DNA of 64,000 nt from Rostratula benghalensis (lineage: Eukaryota; Chordata; Aves; Charadriiformes; Rostratulidae), in assembly GCA_013399305.1 (NCBI GenBank), contig VXAI01000039.1, positions 1,849,198-1,913,197 on the forward strand, in the 5' to 3' direction. Positions within the stretch are counted from its first letter, which is position 1. Every line of letters begins with the position of its first letter. Both the position numbers and the translations under genes were made by a program. The notes below the pieces were generated by a model, which was given only the letters and a program-made list of their open reading frames with translations, was not told the DNA's origin and did not search any database. Of this stretch, positions 37,231 through 49,806 are shown one piece after another.

Positions 37231-40200
37231 GACTCCATATAGAGCAGTAGAAATGCTAAAACCCAATGAGGTTCTCTGTTATATCTGCACAGCCTTAAAA
37301 CCTTCAAATCAAAACTTGAAGGGCATTTTCAATGCAATCTGAACTTACTCTTAAGTAGAACTAAACCTATATAACAATGATCAGATCAAAAGTCTGCAAC
37401 TGCTGGACAAGGACAAAATTACTTCGACAATTTAGCAGTAATGTGAAGAAAACAAATGCGTCCCACAACATACATATGAAGCAGTGATCACAACTTCAAG
37501 TTAAGTTTACAAAAGGCACCAAAAATTAAGCTACGGTCACTGTGAAAGATTAGCAGTTATTTGTGTGTTTTCATCACCAACTGTCCAAACAGATAATCAT
37601 AAAGAGGTGAGGCATTGCATTAAGCTTTTCCTGTTTGAAAGATGGAGACAATTAAACAGATTCATGAATGCCAGTGCATGCTTAAAGTTTTTGATGTGAC
37701 TTAGGACAACTTTGGTTGAAATAAGCAACAAGAGAGCCTACACATTAATCTGTATTTTCTGTTTTCTAGAAGAAAGTTTCAGCCACCTCCCTGAGGTCCC
37801 TGCTTAATCACTTAACTGAGGGAGAAGCAATTGTATGCAACTATGCAACCTCACACAAAGAAATACAAAACATTAATAGGCCATTAAATAAATTTAATGT
37901 TAATCTTTTGGTCCCATTAAGGGCTCATTCTCTTGCATACGTCTGAAATTACCACAAATGATACCTTGGCCACAGAGGATTTTTGTTTTTCTTTTAATTT
38001 TTTATAAGCATTTGAATAACCAACTTTTCAGGATGCAATAGTTCCCATAAGTAATCCAAAATAACCTCAAACAGTTCCAACCCATTGAATCAAGCTACTC
38101 ACACAAAAACTTCATTTAGCAATTGGAAGAGAGAGTAAGCAGAAATGGCAAGGCTTTTTTTCAGTGATGCTTTCAGAGACCAAGGCTCCTAGTATGGGTA
38201 ATGAATGTAATGTAACATTATCTTCTTTCAGACTGAAGGAAAACTACTGTGTAGGCACAAAACTTCAAAACTTACTATTGACCTTGTACACCAGTCTTCA
38301 AATGGCTTACATACCATTAAATTAGGTAGGTAAAGTCAGACAAGCTTATTTTGTCACTGTTCTAAGGCAGTACTCTCCACACCTATTTTCAGACCATGAT
38401 TTACAAAAAAAAAATACCTCACAGAGCAACACAGATGCAGATAGCAGTGGAAAGGCAACTAAATTTAAAGTAATGAGAATTTGCAGTGCCAGAAGAGATA
38501 GGATGCCAAATTTTGTACTGAAACATTTGAAAAGCCTAGCAATCAGTCTCTGATACCAAGGAGAGTTTGCATTTTTATCTTCTGTTCAGTTTAATTTTCA
38601 GAAGATTGAAGAATGTCGTGTCAGCAAGTCTTAACAGTCCCTGGGGTCTTTCAAATTTTTTGAATGGTCAATCTAATTTTAGCACCAGGTATGGAAAACT
38701 AGCAATTCCGTTTACTTACCTTGTACCAGCAGACAGAATAAATTTTGCTTTCTAGCAAGCAGAACACCACTGACGTGTATAAACATCAAGAAATTCCCCA
38801 GCATGGTCTTGGAGAAGAGTCTGTACCAAAGGCATCTAACATTTTCCTGTGTTAACATGGATGCAAAGTTAATGGTGAGAGACACAAATGGAGTGAGCAC
38901 TCTGGTCTACAGCACCACACCTGTCATTCTACTCTACAGCCAGAATCCAATGGAACCCTATGAAGCAGCTGATCCACTCACCTATATGTGATTGCTCACA
39001 CAGACAAGCTCAGCTGGTCCAGGCCTTTGTTATTTTAAGGGTGAATTACCACGAAGTACTGGATACACAGACAACTCCTGGGACAACTTTGAAAATACGC
39101 TTAATGAGGATGTGCTTCCAGTGTCCAGTAGCTTGCATTCAGCCACACAGTTTTATGTACAATATGCTAGTAAACTGAGATACTGAGATTAACAGCTAAG
39201 TCTGTGTCTGCATCCAGATTTATATGCAGTACTGCTAATTTATTCTGCACAATCTTTCAGTTCTGTGGCCATCTAAATATTTTTATGATACTAGTATTTA
39301 AACAGGAAATTAAATATTGGTTTCATTGTATGTATCCTCTTATTTTAACTGGCTGAAACTCAATTCTTTATAATCCATGCCAACAACTTCCAATAATTTG
39401 GGGTATCATATTATCAGTATAATAATAATTTCCAATCTCAAAAAAAAGATATAAAAAAAGAAAAACTATACTACTATAAGAGCTAACAAAGTCAGTAAGT
39501 CTAAACTACGAAAAGACAAAAGACTCTTGAGAAGATACCAGGCACCTTTCAAAATAAGCACCTCATCAGTAACCTTAGCCATTTCCCACAACTGAGACTT
39601 TATTATCATTTCCAGCTTGACTATCAACTCAAGTTTGGCCCAAGACATAAAATTCTATCTAACTAATAAGAAAGAATAATGGAAGCATTTATTAGAGAAG
39701 GAAGGACTGTTTGCTTTGTATTTCCCATTTGTTTGCTAACAAAACATTCTGTCTGACTTTATAAAATAGCAGCACTCAGAATGAACAAACAGAAAAGAAT
39801 TAAAACTTAAATGGGGTACAGTACTCTCTCCCAGTAACCACCACACTTGAACAGCAAAGCACAAAACAGGGTAACAACGAAACTGACTTTAAATTGACCA
39901 ATCTTGTTAAAAACAGAAGACTGTCTTTGCTAAAAGGATTCTGCTTTAACAATCTGAGGAGTATTTCCTTCCAAAAATCTGGATGTCTTTTATCCAAATT
40001 CTGGAACTCAAAATAAAGATTGACTTTTTCGTCAGTCCTTTTTAATGGCATACTACATGCTAGACCCTCCTGCTGGCTGCTGTTTAAATTAGCCTGACAG
40101 TACTCAAAGACCTACAAGACATACACTTAGAATAAACAATATATAAACCAGCTGATGAGCACCAGAAGGAGATTCAGGTGCTCCACACACCAGTGGCCAC

Positions 40201-41802
40201 CAAAATGCAGGTACCTGCAACACTACTCCTGCTCATGGTTGAAGAACTGTAATCCTACCAGCACAAAGCAGGAGGATTCCATTCCTTCATGCAGTAGTAA
40301 CAGGAGCATCTGTAACGTACTATTTTTAGAAGCAACTAGCTCACTGCCAGCTGAGAGAGGAATGAGGAGCTGCAGGCCAGAACACCGGATCTGCCTGCTA
40401 GCTATTGCTCTATGGGACCCAGAGGGATACGGGTCACGCTGCTCCTGCCCTTCACTACTGCCCGGAACAGGGACTCAAACTGAGACAAGCTTGCTAAAGC
40501 CATTCTTTTGGCCTAACACTACCTCCTCCAAAGACCTCCTGGATGCTCACAGCAGGTTTTAGCTGCCCTGTTTCCAGTGCCAGACAGGCAGTGCTTTGTG
40601 AATTGCACTCCGGTGATGTCTGCAGGCTTCCCTTTGCAGCCCACAGGCTCATAGACAGCTCAAGATTTTGATTGTATCACACGAACACCCAAAATTTAGG
40701 CCTATAATTCATATGCCTTCACTTAATCTTGCTCAAAACTTTTTTCTGATAAATTTGACCCACAGGTGTGTACGTTAGAACCAAATTATTTCCAGGCTTT
40801 TGTATCTACCCTAAGAGTGCAGTACCATTATTCATATCTAAACTGTATACTGGAAATCAGAGTAAAGCACTAGTTCATTAAACAAGGATTCTAGCATGAT
40901 TTCAAGCATTAAAAATTAGCATGTCTTCTTGGCTATTTTGTGAACTTCATTTCAGGCATGTGAAAAAGCAACATTTTCAAATAAAGCATAAACAGCCTAT
41001 ATTATGGTGATTTACAAGATACATTTAAGAACTCATAGAAGACAACCCATATTCAAAAGAAGAAAGGTAACTAACATATTTTCTCAGGAGTCTGAGCATT
41101 TTGACAAAGTTTCTTCAAAGTTCTTTACAAACTACAATAAAAATTATAAGCAAAGTGTACACATCAGAAGAGAGGGAAAGGAATGAACATTACTGTACCT
41201 GACATTTAGACTTGAAAACTCCACAGAGCTCACTTTCTAGACATTGAGTCACATAATTGTGCCGTTCAAATTCTAGCAAAAACAACTAATGTAATGTGAA
41301 GATCCTGAATTTGCTTTCCATAAAGCACATAACTCAAAGAAAGATACATCAAGGCCTCAGCCTCCTTTAAGGGAAAAGAAAAAAAGCATACTTTATTGTT
41401 ATAATTGTATCAACGTGAAAACTTGTTGTAATGCCCATCAGCGCTCCCTTGGAGCAACCAGACCATCGACTGAACTCTCAGTAAACATTCTTCAGTGCCA
41501 ATAGACATCGATGCGTTCCTTCCTTCAATTTTGTCCTTAAAGCTTTAAAAATCCACATGCAGAATCTGCCAGCCCTCCTTCAGCTACAGGTACAAGGCAT
41601 TCATATGCATTTGTTGCAATCAGGAATGGCTTCATTCAAACATTTTACTAAACCTAAGTTACATGGGAGCTTCAACATGAGACATACCTATACAATACTA
41701 AATTTCAAAAGAGTCTTGAGGTCACAAAGCTGTGCGTGTACATTACTAGAGGTTTGCTAGGTGTATACCAGGTGTAGACAGTAAAGTTACACATGAAACT
41801 CT
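37231..41802. other. Non-repetitive sequence
   Basis: No transposon recognised. The longest open frame, 135 codons at 40155-40562 plus, has no family resemblance, no splice context and a length compatible with chance. The rest is AT-rich. Confidence 0.45.
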
Positions 41803-42238
41803 AGGGCTACAAAGATGATTAAGGGAGTGGAGCATCTCCCACACAAAGAAAGACTGCAGGAGCTGGGTCTCTTTAGCCTGGAGGAGACTGAGAGGTGACC
41901 TCATTAATGTTTATAAATATCTACAGGGTGAGTGTCAGGAGGATGGAGCCAGGCTCTTCTCAGTGATGGCCAATGATAGGACAAGGGGCAATGAGTGCAA
42001 ACTGGAATATAAGAGGTTCCACTTAAACATAAGGAAAAACTTCTTCACAGTGAGGGTGACGGAGCACTGGAAGGGGCTGCCCAGAGAGGTTGTGGCGTCT
42101 CCTTCTCTGGAGACATTCAAAACCCGTCTGGACGCGTTCCTGTGTGACCTGATCTAGGTGTTCCTGCTCTGGCAGGGGGATTGGACTGGATGATCTCTCA
42201 AGGTCCCTTCCAATCCCTGATATTCTGTGATTCTGTGA
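41803..42238 (+). mobile_element. Young-looking CR1 LINE fragment
   Basis: Plus-orientation CR1 from 'gctacaaagatgattaag' to the tail 'tattctgtgattctgtga', which repeats ttctgtga. The ORF2 C-terminal peptide remains readable for about 60 codons (41963-42157) before its stop. Among the short copies this is the least decayed. Confidence 0.95.
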
Positions 42239-43109
42239 AACTGACACACCAAATAATTACCAAAGCTGGAGGGTCAGCATTCATTAAATATCATATAATA
42301 TTTAATGTAGGCCAATTGTATGGATTTAAGTAGAGACCCAGGTATCCCTGTATTTGTAACAGCTGAAATAACAGGAAGAACAACGTAGGCCTGGGAAGTT
42401 GATTGTTTGGTTGCTTGGTGTGGTCTTTTTCTTTGAGGGGTAAGAGAAAGGATACAAACACACCTTAAAATTTTACTGTGAAGCTTTAACGTGTATGTCT
42501 CACACACTGAGAAAGGGCATTCAAGAGCTCTAACTTGTTTCTAGCATAATTATTCTCACAGTGCACTATAGACACATTCTTTTTCTTCTGTCTGCCTTCA
42601 ACCCCTCAAATAAATCCCCTTCATTGGATTATGGATTAATGCAGCAACTATAGCAGTAAGCTGTTTCCACGAGAGTGAAAAAAACCTAAGATGTGGACCA
42701 CTTAGCAGAGTAACTTCTCACTTGGAGTTCATGGGTCTGTCTTCAATATTGTGTGCTTTACAGGAAAACAATATTTATTTCATTAAATGTGTTTTGAACA
42801 ATACCAACTGGACAGAAACTTAGCACCTGCTAAAACAGTTCCACAAACACTGAAGTAATTAATATAAACCCCTGTTTTCACTAAGGCATCTCATGTCCAG
42901 TAAAAGTGTTAGAAACTGACTTTAAGTCACTGGCCCCATTAAACAAGGAATATGTTAAAGACCACATTAACTTAAGAATATTGCACAAGTTGCAGACTTC
43001 CATTTGAATGCAGAACGGTGAACTGCTGGTGCTGTCTCTTTTCCACAAAGAAATAAAACTGTGTTGTTGTACTGTCATCACAGACTGTCATTCCCTGAAA
43101 CAAATACTC
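42239..43109. other. Non-repetitive sequence
   Basis: Nothing recognised. A G/T-rich patch lies near 42402-42440. Confidence 0.5.
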
Positions 43110-43300
43110 AGAATAGTGCTTACCCAAAGGTCTCAAAACATTTTACAGATGTGGCTAAGTACTCTCCTTTTATAGAGGATAAGGCACAAAAAGCAATTAT
43201 GCTCTTAAACAGGAGAATATCAGAGAAAGTCAGGGGCAGAAGCCAGGAATAGAAACCCCAGTTCTTTCAACTATCATGCCACTGCTCTGTCTACATCTCC
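43110..43300 (-). mobile_element. MIR/CORE-SINE relic, inverted
   Basis: Reads as the reverse complement of a MIR-type SINE. Blocks appear in order: 'ctcaaaacattttacagatg', a 'gataaggcacaaaaagcaat' block, 'gggcagaagccaggaataga', 'aaccccagttctttc' and 'tcatgccactgctctgtcta'. This is the best preserved of the three MIR-like relics here. Such elements predate the bird-mammal split. Confidence 0.6.
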
Positions 43301-45453
43301 ACCCCCAAAGGACTGAAGAAAAAGGCAGCTACATGAGTTAAAAATAACTTCTGATTAGCAAGGCAGTGATGAAGACAGAAGCCTTATGGAAACCGAATAA
43401 GCCAGAGTCTCAACTCAAGGTAGAAGTAGGCTCTAAGCTGGGGAAATTGAACACTGTAAGGCCAGGTTACCATTCTGCTGAAATTAGAAAACTCAATTTC
43501 ACTAAGACAACACTCTTGGCTTTGAGACCAGTGTTAGAAGCACTAATACTACAAAACAAAACAAAAATCTCTTTTATTAGTCAGACTGATACCACTGAAG
43601 GGACCAGGTACAGAAGACCTCCTGATTTCAAAAAGACAGAACAGCCTTCAAAATAGCTGCAGTCTGAGGATGAACTCTGATGTCATCTGGGCTATGCCAA
43701 TTAACATGAGGTGGCTGGAAAACTGTGGAATGGAGAGAGGTTTTTCAAGAAGACAGGAAACGTCCAAATGCCTTTGTCTTTCAAGGAGGGCAAACCAGAC
43801 AATTACTGTTTACCTTTAATATACTGAAGATTTACAAGAGTGGGAAAGTTTATGCCATTCCAAAATACCCCTCTCAAGGTCACAATAGGCTCCATAATCT
43901 CATAGTTAAAGACCCAGATTTGTTTTCTGGAGGTTCCTTTCAGCACACTTAGTTAAGCTCTGACTACCCAGGTTCTTTCTCGCCTGAAAGAATAAAGTGG
44001 TCATCTGTTGATGTGAGTTCACATGGGTGCTTCGCAGTTGTTTGCTTTCCCTCCCTTCACTACCATAAGAACATTTGGTGAACTCTATTGAGTACATTAC
44101 ATTCTGGTGTGTGAATATGTAAGACCCACATATTTTGTTGATTTTAGTGGGGAGGAAAGCAAATATTTACCATCTCATGGTGAAGATTCATTGGCAAGTT
44201 TTGCATTTGTTGCTCTGCAGGGCCTGATGCTATATGATGCAAATTCACCTACAAAAAGTTTGGCTCTGATCATAAACTTGATGGTAGGGGGCCAGAGAGA
44301 AATTTCTTTCACATACATTTTCCACTACAGCTGGTAATGTTTGATCATTTTTCTGTATAGATTTCAAGGCATAATGCTAAGCCACCACAAGGACCTTTCT
44401 TGTTTTATTGCTACAAGTTCTTCCATAATATTCAAAGACTTTGCTCTTTCTCTTGAGGATTAGTGTTCCGAGGTATACATGTTGAAAGATGAACATCAAA
44501 TGCAGATGAACATCCTTATAGCAGATGCAGTGATATCTAAGGGCTAAACAGTACACGTTTTATTGTGTGTTGCAGATGGTTGCTGGTTTTAAAACAAACA
44601 GGTGTTAGTTATATCATCTTTCTTCAATACATGCAATTTGTGGGCTGCTATTTCTTATTCAGATGGACGTTTGGGAAGTTGATATTGATGAAGAAATGCA
44701 TCATGAAAAAGCTAATTGCAGCAGAGCTCTGGACAGCTAGAATTCTGCAATTTGTTTTCTTTCTTTATCTTTATTTAATACTTCTTTCCAATGAAAACTA
44801 CAGCAGAATTACCAGTTTTCTTTGACATGTACAACTGGCATCAGATGCCACCACATACCCAAGTTACAGATGGTGCGCAGTCATTATCATTTCAACAGAA
44901 CCTCAAAACCAGTTCCCCAACTGCAGACTGTTAAAACACAAGTCTCCACATAGTAGGATGAAGGGTTAAAAAGTATTATTCAAAGCCACACAACCTTTTC
45001 CATTCCATTACTTGTAACTAAACTTTGGACACTAAGAATTTACAAACATGAATCCTATTTAGTCAACTGCTACCTCTGAACTAAATTTCCATGTTGACTA
45101 CTTTTACACTATTTTTATAGCAACCATTATAACATGCCAAAAACCTCAGATACCTTAATTGATTCTAAACAATACTGAGGGCATAAGTTATCTTTTAATT
45201 CTGTACATCAGGGAGCCATGGTACAGGCTCAGTGGCAAGCACAGAGCAGTTGAACACCTGTGAGTATGTGGCAGAAGGGGGTGCTAACAAAGCCTCTGGA
45301 AGAGCTGGCTCCTTCAAAAACCAGGACTCAATCAAGTAGCTGTTTAGGCCCAGCAAGGAAACCTAAGAATTTTAAAGATGTATAAAACTGCTGAAACAGC
45401 ATTAAAATGCAAAACAGGAATTGAAGGGGAGAACTGGACGAGCAAGAGGGTTG

Positions 45454-45454
45454 A

Positions 45455-45485
<31 letters not shown>

Positions 45486-45487
45486 AT
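45454..45487 (+). repeat. (AAAT)n microsatellite
   Basis: About eight uninterrupted AAAT units. Confidence 0.95.
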
Positions 45488-46311
45488 TCGGCAGCCAGAA
45501 GAGATAGGAAGGTAGCACCAAGAAAAGAATATACTAGAGAGCACACTAAACCTCCTAGCACATGATGAAAGACCACAGAGAGAAAAGCCAAGAAGGCAGT
45601 AACCAGAAGAGGTAGGAAAGAGAGGACTGCATACAGTGGCAACAAAAAAATCCAACCCTTCTCCTCATGGGAGGGGGAAAATGAAAAAAAATGTGCTTTC
45701 CTGCTCAGTCTCCTCATTTTACAATAATGACATTTTGATGCTGTAAGATTCAGAAGAAAGTGAAACAAAGTCAAAATGTACTTCCTCTAAATAGCCCCGC
45801 AAAGCTATAGCTGCTACCCAGAGCACGATGGCAAGTCAACCCCTCTCTGAACAAGATCAATGAACCCATTCTCAGTATGCTGCTTCCCTCAATGTATTCA
45901 CATACAAAACTCACCCATCTCATTTCTAACTTCAAAAGCAAGTTTATACAGAACAACTGTCTCAAAAATGAAATCTAGTTAAATATATGCAAAGACAGCT
46001 TGACTGTTTGTCATAGTCTTCCCCCAGAAATTGTCTGAGAAAACTTGCTTTCTTAAGGAATTAGGAATGCATTAGGGCATGAAACTGCTCAATGAGTAAA
46101 ACAATAATTCAAACACTTTTTTGTAATACAAAAACATCAGGTCCAACACATCATAACTAGCAAGCATAGAACACAATCCCCACAATAAAACTTGAAGTAG
46201 AACTACAATGGTAAAATATATTCCAAACAAGGACTTCAGTGCAAATCTGCAAACCAGAAACCAGCCAGCTACAGAGCATCTGAGCTGCACAGTACTCCCC
46301 CACCCTCGGGC

Positions 46312-46334
46312 AAAAAAAAAAAAAAAAAAAAAAA
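46312..46334 (+). repeat. A23 homopolymer
   Basis: Twenty-three consecutive A bases after a short GC-rich stretch. No retroposon body recognised. Confidence 0.92.
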
Positions 46335-49226
46335 GGTATTTGCAGAGAACAGTAAATTGTTCTCATACGGTGCTTTCATTAAAACAAAGTTCCTAATCCT
46401 TTTAATCATGATTACAACTTCACGTGTTATGTAATGTAAAATACATTTGACAAATCTATCCAAACCCCCAGTTTCAACTGCAACACTATTATTCCAGTTA
46501 CAGGAAGATGCTCATCTTTTACAAGTAAAATAGTAGGGGGTTTTAAGCAATCTGGTAAGTACAAGAATGCTGGGGAACTGCAGTGTCTTGCCACCTCATT
46601 TAGCATCCTTTCACTACACAGAAGTCAACTTTGAGAACCAATTATTATCGTTAACAGAAGTCTAAAGCATCTAAGAATTTCCTCTTTGTCTACCAGAAGA
46701 AAAATAATGCCAAAAAAGAAATCGATTTGCTCATTTAAACAAATTCTTAGAAATTAATTAAAAAAATAAAATATGATCAACATAATTCAGCGAAAGGCTA
46801 TGATTAAGTCATGTGTGTTAATCACTAATAAAACAAACCAGACAATAATAAAAACATCATTTTTTGAAGACCAACACACTTTCCATTCATAACTGAGTAC
46901 CTACTAGATACACTTCTTTATAGCTACAAATACCTTCTTACTTTACACACAGGTTCCATGAAAAACAGCCTTGAGAAAGTCAGTCTTGCCTTTTCTTGTT
47001 TCAGGTGGTTCGCTACACTGAGCCACCTAACAAGAAAAGCAACAGGAGAGGTACACGGGTCTCCTGATTTTTACATTGCTGAACTCAAGTCAGAGAACTG
47101 CCTTGCTCTTTTCCCCGCACACTTTCCTTCTTCACAAAAAACTTTTTATTGTGCTTTAACAGAAGGTCAATGGCTATCACTTCTCTACTCTAGCACAATG
47201 GTGAATTGAAACAAGAACCCATAGCTGTTTGGACCGACAAAGCAACCAGTATGTCTAAGCCAATAAAGCGATTTGTTCATTAAAGCTACTAATAAAGCAA
47301 CCTTTTGTTAGTCTATGAAACATCAGAAACCTCATAGAATGCATTTAACTATGCTTTCTTAAAAATCACCAACTCAAAAGTTCTAAAATCTGTTAACTTC
47401 TCCACTTCCCTAAACTGATAATGATTAAAAAAAAAAACACCTTTAGCATTGACTTTTAAAAGACAGTAAGCACAATGCAAACTTTCATGCCTATTCATGA
47501 ACAGAAAAGTTTAGGGTTCTTGGTCAAGGTATCCGCCCTGCCAAAAGCTCAAATTTATCATGTTAATGATTTATGAAAAGCTTCCTGTGCAACACTGACA
47601 ACTTATGGAGCGCACCATAATTCTCTACCACAACAACAACATTCAATGGATGCACTCAGTTTAGATCCAAAGATTAATTTGGATTTGAAAAACAGAAGAA
47701 AGGATAAGAGCTGTAACAAGCAAAGATCAAAAATGCTTTAAGTACTTCTGTCCATTGCTTTCAATTAAACTGAAGCAAAATTTGAACTTATTTCCCCAAC
47801 ACTCAGTGGTGTTGTGTGGGGGTTTTTGTAACTATTCTCGATAACCAGTTCTGACATGACTATGGCCGCAAACTTCCTCCCAGCAACATTGTATTTTTGC
47901 CCTAATAACATCAGCTGTACAGTGTCAGCAATCCTTAAAAAAAATTAAATTAAGTCTCCTCCTGTACTCACAATTTCTAAACTTGTTTTGTTAACAAGTC
48001 AGCTCCATTATTCTGTGATTAGAGATTGGGCCAAAAAAACCCAACCCCAAAACCAAAACAAGATCACCCCCAAAAAACCCCCATCTTTTCAGCTAGGCAA
48101 AAAGGATGACCAGATACAGAGTTTCCCTAAACTACTATATTTAGAATCTGTGAAAGACATTTTTACCAGTAGTAACAGAAGTATTGTAAATATGACATTA
48201 ACTTAGACAAAGCAAACAAGATCTAAGGGGAAAAAAAAGTATGCATATGCACTCTATTACTCATATTTAACTGTGCATTACCTCTCCTCCCAGTAGCAGG
48301 CCAGCGTAGGAGCAATCTGAAATCATTTTCTGCTACCATATGAGAACATCTGGTTCTTTTTATCAAGCATAGTGATGGGGGTTTTACATGCACAACTACC
48401 CAAGCAAGTTTCATCTTTATTACTGCAATTTCTCAGGGACAAGATTCCCATTTGTTTCACTGGATGTAGCACTTGAATTCTCAGCAAAAGTGCTTAGAAC
48501 AATTATTAACTATTTGTCCCCACTCGGAGATATTTACAATTAGCCAAGTTCTGTCCTTTGTTATTCAGAAAAAAAGTTATCTGTATTTATAAAATAAAAA
48601 CCTGCTATCGAGGACAATGATAGCATCCCTCCCCCTACATTGTGACTCTCACTATCAAGCCATGAGATTATATACTCCTTTTGGAATTAAGTGCTTATTC
48701 TAACAATAACACTTCAATAGCATGTGAAAGTTTTCATTTAAACAGTAGTCAAGCAGCCTGATAAGGTACAGAAAGATAACTGATAGCTGAAACGAGGCAT
48801 GCAACAAGTTTTGTAGTCTTCCTAGCTACTGCCAAACAATTAGTTAATCAATGAGTACTCATAGCAGCAAACAAACTAGCACCACATTTCATAACAAAAA
48901 CAAACAGGTAGCTTTACTTAATTGTAAAGTTTCAGCCATCTTCCAAGGCTTTCACTTAGAGGTCTTCTTGGACTTTGAAGTCATTTGCCCACTACAGAAC
49001 TACTGTCGTGCTGCCAAAGAAATCATCAGTACAAAAACTATTGCAAAGACACTGATTCTAAAAAGATAGTTACACAATGCTTCTCCTATGTTCTCCTTCA
49101 GAGCAAACATGGCTTCTAAACCATGATTAAAAATAAGTTGAAATTTAGTTCAACTAATTAAGTTCTGAATTCACATTTTGCTAATTCTCCCTGACCAAGT
49201 CTTTTAACAACTGATGTTTATTCAGC

Positions 49227-49806
49227 TGCATCCTGCATCAAAACAAGCCTCGCCAGCAGGTTGTGGGAGGTGATTCTACCCCTCTACTCCGCTCTGGTGA
49301 GATCCCACCTGGAATAATGTGTCCAGATCCGGACTCCTCAGCACAGGAAGGACACGGACCTTTTGCAATGGGTCCAGAGGAGGGCCACAAAGATTATTAG
49401 AGAGCTGGAGCACCTCTCCTATGAAGACAGGCTGAGAGAGTTGGGGTTGTTCAGCCTGAAGAGGAGAAAGCTTCAGAGAAACCTTATTGCAACCTGCCAG
49501 CACCTGAATGGGGCCTACAGGAGAGATGGGGAGGAACTCTTCATCAGTGAGTGTAGCGATAGGATAATGGTTTTAAACTGAAAGAGGGGAGATTTAGATT
49601 AGATATTAGGAAGAAATTTGTTACTGTGAGGGTGGTGAGACACTGGAACTGGTTACCCAGGGAAACGGCGGCTGCCCCATCCCTGGAAATAAACATTCAA
49701 GATCAGACCAGATGGGGCTTTGAGTAACCTGGTCTAGTGGGAACCTCCACCCATGGCATGGGTCTGGACCTTTAAGATCCCTTCCAAATTAAACCATTCT
49801 TTGATT
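49227..49806 (+). mobile_element. CR1 LINE fragment (~580 bp)
   Basis: Plus-orientation CR1. It starts near 'ctgcatcctgcatcaaaaca', passes 'ctctactccgctctggtgag' and 'ggttgttcagcctgaag', and ends with 'aaaccattctttgattt'. A stretch of the ORF2 C-terminal frame remains open at 49363-49581, then breaks. Confidence 0.94.

Larger units (their letters stand above)
43301..49226. other. Non-repetitive sequence
   Basis: No recognised gene or transposon in nearly 6 kb. Simple repeats at 45454-45487 and 46312-46334 are listed separately. An A/C-rich patch lies at 48031-48083. Open frames up to 148 codons (45328-45774 minus) are hydrophobic translations of low-complexity DNA. Confidence 0.45.

Noticed and set aside
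40155..40562. 135-codon plus-strand open frame
   Set aside because: Composition is unremarkable, there is no splice context and no recognised domain.
45328..45774. 148-codon minus-strand open frame, hydrophobic
   Set aside because: It reads through the (AAAT)n microsatellite and AG-rich DNA; the repeated IYLF residues are translation of simple repeat.
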